Under the pieces are notes generated by a model. The model was given only the letters and a program-made list of their open reading frames with translations, had not been told where the DNA came from and made no database searches. Positions 7,192 to 10,662 of a stretch of 10,662 nt of DNA are shown piece by piece (the first letter of the stretch is position 1; each line of letters opens with the position of its first letter). Location of the stretch: the NCBI GenBank assembly GCA_012514045.1, contig JAAZBA010000382.1, positions 1 through 10,662 on the forward strand, read 5' to 3'. Both the position numbers and the translations under genes were made by a program. Source of the stretch: Clostridiales bacterium. Lineage in GTDB: Bacteria > Bacillota > Clostridia > Oscillospirales > QAMX01.

Positions 7192-7192
7192 T

Positions 7193-8482
7193 ATGTTTTC
7201 AATTGATGCAAGAAGCCTCGGATATGTGGATGTGGCTGTATGCGGAGGAGGAATTGCCGGAGTCTGCGCCGCTGTAACCGCCGCGAGAAACGGCTCAAAG
7301 GTCATGCTCATAGAGGCGGGAGGCTGTCTCGGCGGCACAATGACCGAAGGAACCATTCCATACGTTATTGACCGCGACAACAAGGGAGGAATAGTACGAG
7401 AACTATATGAATTTCTTGAGGAGCATGAAATGTGCTGTCCTCGCCGTGGAGATAAAGCGGACAAAAACGGGAAAAGAATCCCCGGCGCCATTCTTGACAT
7501 AGAAGGCGCGAAATATTTCTTCGATAAAATCTGCCGTGAAGCCGGCGTTCGGGTGCTGTTCCACAGCCGGGCTGCTGCGGTTAACCATACCCTGGGACAT
7601 ATAAACAAGCTTCTCATCTCCACGGAGTGCGGTTTATACTTTCTTGAGGCTAAGATATATATTGACGCCACCGGCGGGGGCAACCTGTCCTGTCTTGTGG
7701 GCTGTGAATGGGAGTGCGGTGAGCCATCTACCGGGAAGCCCAGCCCGGCCAGCGTCGGAATGGCTACAGTTGGCTTTCCTGAGGAATATAACGGCACAGA
7801 CTCCGAGGAAGAGAAGACAGCCTACGGTACGCTCCTTGAAAAAAGAGGCATCAGAGTGTCATCTCAGCAGGCAAGCATAGTAAAGCTGCCGTCTCTTAAA
7901 ACCTGGGATGTGAGCGTAAATTTCCAGTATGACGTAATGCCGGACGACATTTTCTCTCTGTCAAATGCTACATATGAAGGCAGACGTGAATCCTTCGATG
8001 TTATTCATGCTCACAGACAGATACCGGGATATGAGAACCTGAGTATAGTGTATACCTCCTCTCACATTGGTATTCGTGAGGGAAGGAGGATACAGGGAGT
8101 TTACCGCATTACAGACGAGGACATAATCGAGGGCAGACGGTTCGATGACGGCATATGTCTTGTCACAGCATCGGTGGATGTGCATAAGCTTAATGACGAT
8201 GACACCCTGAACACAAGCAGAGGCTACAGAACAAAACCCTATCATATACCATACCGCTCTCTTTTGCCTAAGGGCAGCGACAATATTCTCCTTGCGGGAA
8301 AATGCATCTCCGGTGACTTTTATCCCTTTTCCTCATACCGTATGATGGGAAACATGGCGGCAACGGGAGTTGCTGCGGGATATGCCGCCTCACTGTGTGT
8401 TAAAGAAGATATGCTTCCCCGTGAGGTGGACGGCAAAAGAGTAAAGGAATACATGTGGGACTATCTGCACGAAAGGAACTGA
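7193..8482 (+). CDS. FAD-dependent oxidoreductase (FAD_oxidored family)
   Basis: The 429-residue protein begins with a classic FAD-binding Rossmann motif, VDVAVCGGGIAGVCAA (G18, G20, G23), and E41 in LIEAGGCLGG, which would bind the adenosine ribose. A second FAD contact is IDATGGGNLS (157-166), and the C-terminal flavin-binding segment ILLAGKCISGD (365-375) is followed by SYRMMGNMAATGVAAGYAA. This order fits the FAD_oxidored (PF12831-like) group, found in many anaerobic carbohydrate loci but poorly characterised; some relatives pair the domain with extracellular lectins, but this one has no signal peptide or extra domain. The substrate is unknown. AGGAGG at 7182-7187 sits inside the end of the PHP gene and sets the start at 7193. 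The glycyl radical enzyme start follows 5 bases after the stop, so the three genes are translationally linked. Confidence 0.87.
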   Translation: MFSIDARSLGYVDVAVCGGGIAGVCAAVTAARNGSKVMLIEAGGCLGGTMTEGTIPYVIDRDNKGGIVRELYEFLEEHEMCCPRRGDKADKNGKRIPGAILDIEGAKYFFDKICREAGVRVLFHSRAAAVNHTLGHINKLLISTECGLYFLEAKIYIDATGGGNLSCLVGCEWECGEPSTGKPSPASVGMATVGFPEEYNGTDSEEEKTAYGTLLEKRGIRVSSQQASIVKLPSLKTWDVSVNFQYDVMPDDIFSLSNATYEGRRESFDVIHAHRQIPGYENLSIVYTSSHIGIREGRRIQGVYRITDEDIIEGRRFDDGICLVTASVDVHKLNDDDTLNTSRGYRTKPYHIPYRSLLPKGSDNILLAGKCISGDFYPFSSYRMMGNMAATGVAAGYAASLCVKEDMLPREVDGKRVKEYMWDYLHERN

Positions 8483-8487
8483 GCAGT

Positions 8488-10479
8488 ATGAGTAAGATTC
8501 TGCTTCAGTATATCATATCAAAACAGCACCATAAATACCGCAGAGTCTTTCCGGAGTATGACAATCTCTGCGAGGAATACGCGTCTTTGGGGCTGTCTCC
8601 AAAGGAGCGAATGACAAGAAGATTTGAGTTGTTTTGCTCTCTTGAGAAGCCTGTTCTTCTTGGGGACGAAAAGATTTGCTTTCTTCGCACAGTAGAGAAA
8701 CTTCCTGACTGCCTTACCGAGGCGGAATGGAAGGACATAAAATCAAAGCACTTCATACATGAGCTGGGGTATATGTCAAATCTTTCTCCCGACTATGAGA
8801 GCGCCGTAAGAGACGGTCTCATGTCAAAATACGACGATGCAGACGAATACGGGAAGAGAACCCTTGACGCAATCTTTTCCCTAACCGACAGATACAGGCA
8901 GGAGGCGGAGCGTCAGGGGAAAACTGAGCTCGTGAGAATCCTTTCACGGGTACCGAAGTATGGCGCGGAAACTTTCTACGAGGCGCTTCAATCTTTCCGT
9001 ATAATCCATTATAGCTTATGGCTTGAAGGCAACTACCATAACACCGTGGGACGCTTCGACAAATATATGTATCCTTACCTTAAAGCAGATCTGGACAGCG
9101 GCAGACTTACACAAGATGAAGCGCAGGAGCTTTTGGAGGATTTCTTTATCTCCTTCAACAAAGACTCGGATCTATACACAGGCGTACAGCAGGGCGATAA
9201 CGGGCAGAGCATGGTACTGGGAGGAATCGACTCCGATGGCAGAAGTGTTTTCAATATACTGTCTGAAATGTGCCTTAAAGCCAGCAGAAACCTTATGCTT
9301 ATCGATCCGAAAATTAATCTCAGAGTCGACAAAGACACACCGATCGAGATTTTTAAATTGGGCAGCCAGCTTACAAAGGCAGGTCTTGGCTTCCCCCAGT
9401 ACTCAAATGACGATGTGGTTATAGAAGGACTTATGAAGTTGGGGTACGAGGAGCGGGACGCAAGAGATTACGTTGTGGCAGCATGTTGGGAGTTTATTAT
9501 CCCCGGCGTAGGCGCGGATGTGGCAAACATAGGAGCGCTGTCATTCCCGAAAATTATTGATATAAGTCTTCATAAGCATCTAGCTTCCTGCGATACCTTC
9601 GAGTCTTTTCTCGTTAAGGTCAAGGAGGAGTTGAAAGCAGAGTGCGACAGGATTTGCTCTAATATAAAGGATTTATGGTTTGTGCCCTCACCTTTTATGA
9701 ATATAATGATGCGTGGCGGAATATACGAGGGTAACAAATATAACAATTTCGGTATACACGGCACCGGTATCGCCACCGCCGCCGACTCTCTTGCCGCCAT
9801 AGAGAAGCATATGTACCATGACAGGAACATCAGCGCGGAAAAGCTTATTACGGCTGTTGATTCGGATTTTGAAAAGGAAAACGATATTTTACCTCTTTTG
9901 CGTTATGGATCACCAAAGATGGGCAATAACGACGATGCAGCCGATTCGAAGGCTATAGAGCTTCTGAACTGCTTCTCTGACAGCCTTAAAGGTAAAGTTA
10001 ATTGCCGGGGTGGTATATACAGAGCCGGCACAGGCTCTGCTATGTACTATTTGTGGCACGCCTCCGAGATAGGAGTGTCTCCGGACGGAAGAAGAAGGGG
10101 AGAGCCCTTTGGTGCAAATTTTTCACCGAGTCTTTTTGTAAAGATAAAAGGACCTATATCCGTAATCAAATCTTTTACAAAACCGGATCTGCGAAAGACA
10201 ATAAACGGAGGACCTCTCACTCTTGAATTTTCAAACTCAATGTTCTCTTCCGATGAATCAATAGAAAAAATCGCCTCATTTGTGAAAGCATACATCACAA
10301 TGGGCGGTCATCAGATACAGCTCAACGCTGTAAACAGTGAGCTTTTGCGTGACGCCCAACTACATCCGGAGCGCCATGGACAGCTTGTGGTGCGTGTCTG
10401 GGGTTGGAGCGCATACTTTGTAGAGCTTGACCGTGAGTATCAGGATCACGTAATAAGTCGGAATCAGTATACGGTATGA
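8488..10479 (+). CDS. Glycyl radical enzyme, pyruvate formate-lyase family, unassigned class
   Basis: The family uses a stable glycyl radical to generate a cysteine thiyl radical that abstracts hydrogen from substrate; it is oxygen-sensitive and cytosolic. Both radical sites are present: C333 in AACWEF, with E335 as a possible base in the C-x-E arrangement of dehydratases, lyases and arylacetate decarboxylases, and G639 in RVWGWSAYF near the C-terminus. The absence of a Cys-Cys pair argues against true pyruvate formate-lyase. Other family landmarks are NTVGRFDKYMYPY, YNNFGIHGTGIATAADSLAAI, SPDGRRRGEPFG and LRDAQLHPE. The usual S/A/C before the radical glycine and Tyr after it are both Trp here. 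At 663 residues it is about 100 or more shorter than typical members, mainly at the N-terminus. The ATG at 8488 has AAAGGA at 8472-8477; a GTG at 8455 is possible but would overlap the previous gene. The substrate is unknown. Confidence 0.9.
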   Translation: MSKILLQYIISKQHHKYRRVFPEYDNLCEEYASLGLSPKERMTRRFELFCSLEKPVLLGDEKICFLRTVEKLPDCLTEAEWKDIKSKHFIHELGYMSNLSPDYESAVRDGLMSKYDDADEYGKRTLDAIFSLTDRYRQEAERQGKTELVRILSRVPKYGAETFYEALQSFRIIHYSLWLEGNYHNTVGRFDKYMYPYLKADLDSGRLTQDEAQELLEDFFISFNKDSDLYTGVQQGDNGQSMVLGGIDSDGRSVFNILSEMCLKASRNLMLIDPKINLRVDKDTPIEIFKLGSQLTKAGLGFPQYSNDDVVIEGLMKLGYEERDARDYVVAACWEFIIPGVGADVANIGALSFPKIIDISLHKHLASCDTFESFLVKVKEELKAECDRICSNIKDLWFVPSPFMNIMMRGGIYEGNKYNNFGIHGTGIATAADSLAAIEKHMYHDRNISAEKLITAVDSDFEKENDILPLLRYGSPKMGNNDDAADSKAIELLNCFSDSLKGKVNCRGGIYRAGTGSAMYYLWHASEIGVSPDGRRRGEPFGANFSPSLFVKIKGPISVIKSFTKPDLRKTINGGPLTLEFSNSMFSSDESIEKIASFVKAYITMGGHQIQLNAVNSELLRDAQLHPERHGQLVVRVWGWSAYFVELDREYQDHVISRNQYTV

Positions 10480-10662
10480 CAGGTGTTATATTTGATATAA
10501 AGGAGTTCTCCATCCACGACGGCCCGGGCTCAAGAATAACAGTGTTTCTTAAGGGCTGCTCCATGCGCTGTCTGTGGTGCCATAACCCGGAAGGTTTGTC
10601 CACTATACCGCAGCTTATGTACAGAGAGAGCAAGTGTGTCCACTGCGGTGCGTGTAAAAGGG
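10476..10662 (+). CDS. Glycyl-radical enzyme activating protein (radical SAM), N-terminal part
   Basis: The first 62 codons are visible; the gene runs off the right edge. The ATG at 10476 overlaps the TGA of the glycyl radical enzyme gene (ATGA), tight coupling expected for a dedicated activase. The protein begins MTGVIFDIKEFSIHDGPG and has the radical SAM cysteine motif C28-x3-C32-x2-C35 in KGCSMRCLWCHNPEG, which binds the 4Fe-4S cluster that cleaves S-adenosylmethionine to install the glycyl radical. A further cysteine run begins at C54, C57 and C60 (KCVHCGACK), the start of the ferredoxin-like cluster insert found in activases of glycerol dehydratase, benzylsuccinate synthase and arylacetate decarboxylase types but absent from classical pyruvate formate-lyase activase. 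The segment after DGPG is SRITVF rather than the more usual IRTTVF. Confidence 0.93.
   Translation, partial: MTGVIFDIKEFSIHDGPGSRITVFLKGCSMRCLWCHNPEGLSTIPQLMYRESKCVHCGACKR

Noticed and set aside
6985..7797. A 270-codon open frame on the minus strand
   Set aside because: It lies opposite the FAD oxidoreductase and PHP genes, which carry clear family motifs. Its translation is rich in Ser, Pro and Arg with no recognisable domain, so it is a shadow frame.
8455..8487. GTG start at 8455 for the glycyl radical enzyme
   Set aside because: It would overlap the FAD gene by 28 bases. The ATG at 8488 has its own ribosome binding site and natural spacing, though AAAGGA at 8443-8448 means the GTG cannot be fully excluded.

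Overview
This window looks like chromosomal DNA of a strictly anaerobic Firmicute, most likely a gut-type member of the Clostridia. The grounds are the strong AGGAGG-type ribosome binding sites, the RqcH-type NFACT gene, the trmK-nif3 pair, the DUF1858 protein and an oxygen-sensitive glycyl radical enzyme with its activase. Genus cannot be settled from the sequence alone. Every gene I can support is on the plus strand. No tRNA, rRNA, CRISPR array, insertion sequence or integrase is visible, and no gap exceeds 90 bases.

Region 1 (1-3742) is housekeeping. It holds the 3' end of a UDP-glucose pyrophosphorylase gene, then a sigma-A-like promoter that probably drives a tight run of four genes: a 66-residue DUF1858 redox-disulfide protein, the tRNA m1A22 methyltransferase TrmK, a Nif3/DUF34 dinuclear metal protein, and RqcH, the ribosome quality control factor. 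The last three abut or overlap.

Region 2 (3743-10662, running off the right edge) reads as a separate catabolic or accessory operon behind its own good sigma-A-like promoter, which overlaps a perfect 9-bp tandem repeat. It encodes two tandem paralogous NAD-dependent Gfo/Idh/MocA proteins resembling glycoside hydrolase family 109, a PHP-domain phosphoesterase-like protein, an FAD-dependent oxidoreductase, a short glycyl radical enzyme with an atypical glycyl loop, and the start of its radical SAM activase. A terminator-like hairpin lies after the two paralogs; the four following genes are spaced by 1 nt, 5 nt and a 4-nt overlap.

My working model, which is inference, is an anaerobic route for a glycoside or modified sugar. 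The GH109-like proteins would carry out NAD-dependent redox or lyase chemistry on the sugar, and the glycyl radical enzyme a radical elimination or bond cleavage on the product. The flavoprotein and PHP protein would supply further redox and hydrolytic steps. No transporter or regulator is seen here, so the locus probably extends downstream. The substrate is unknown, and this combination is the most interesting thing in the window.
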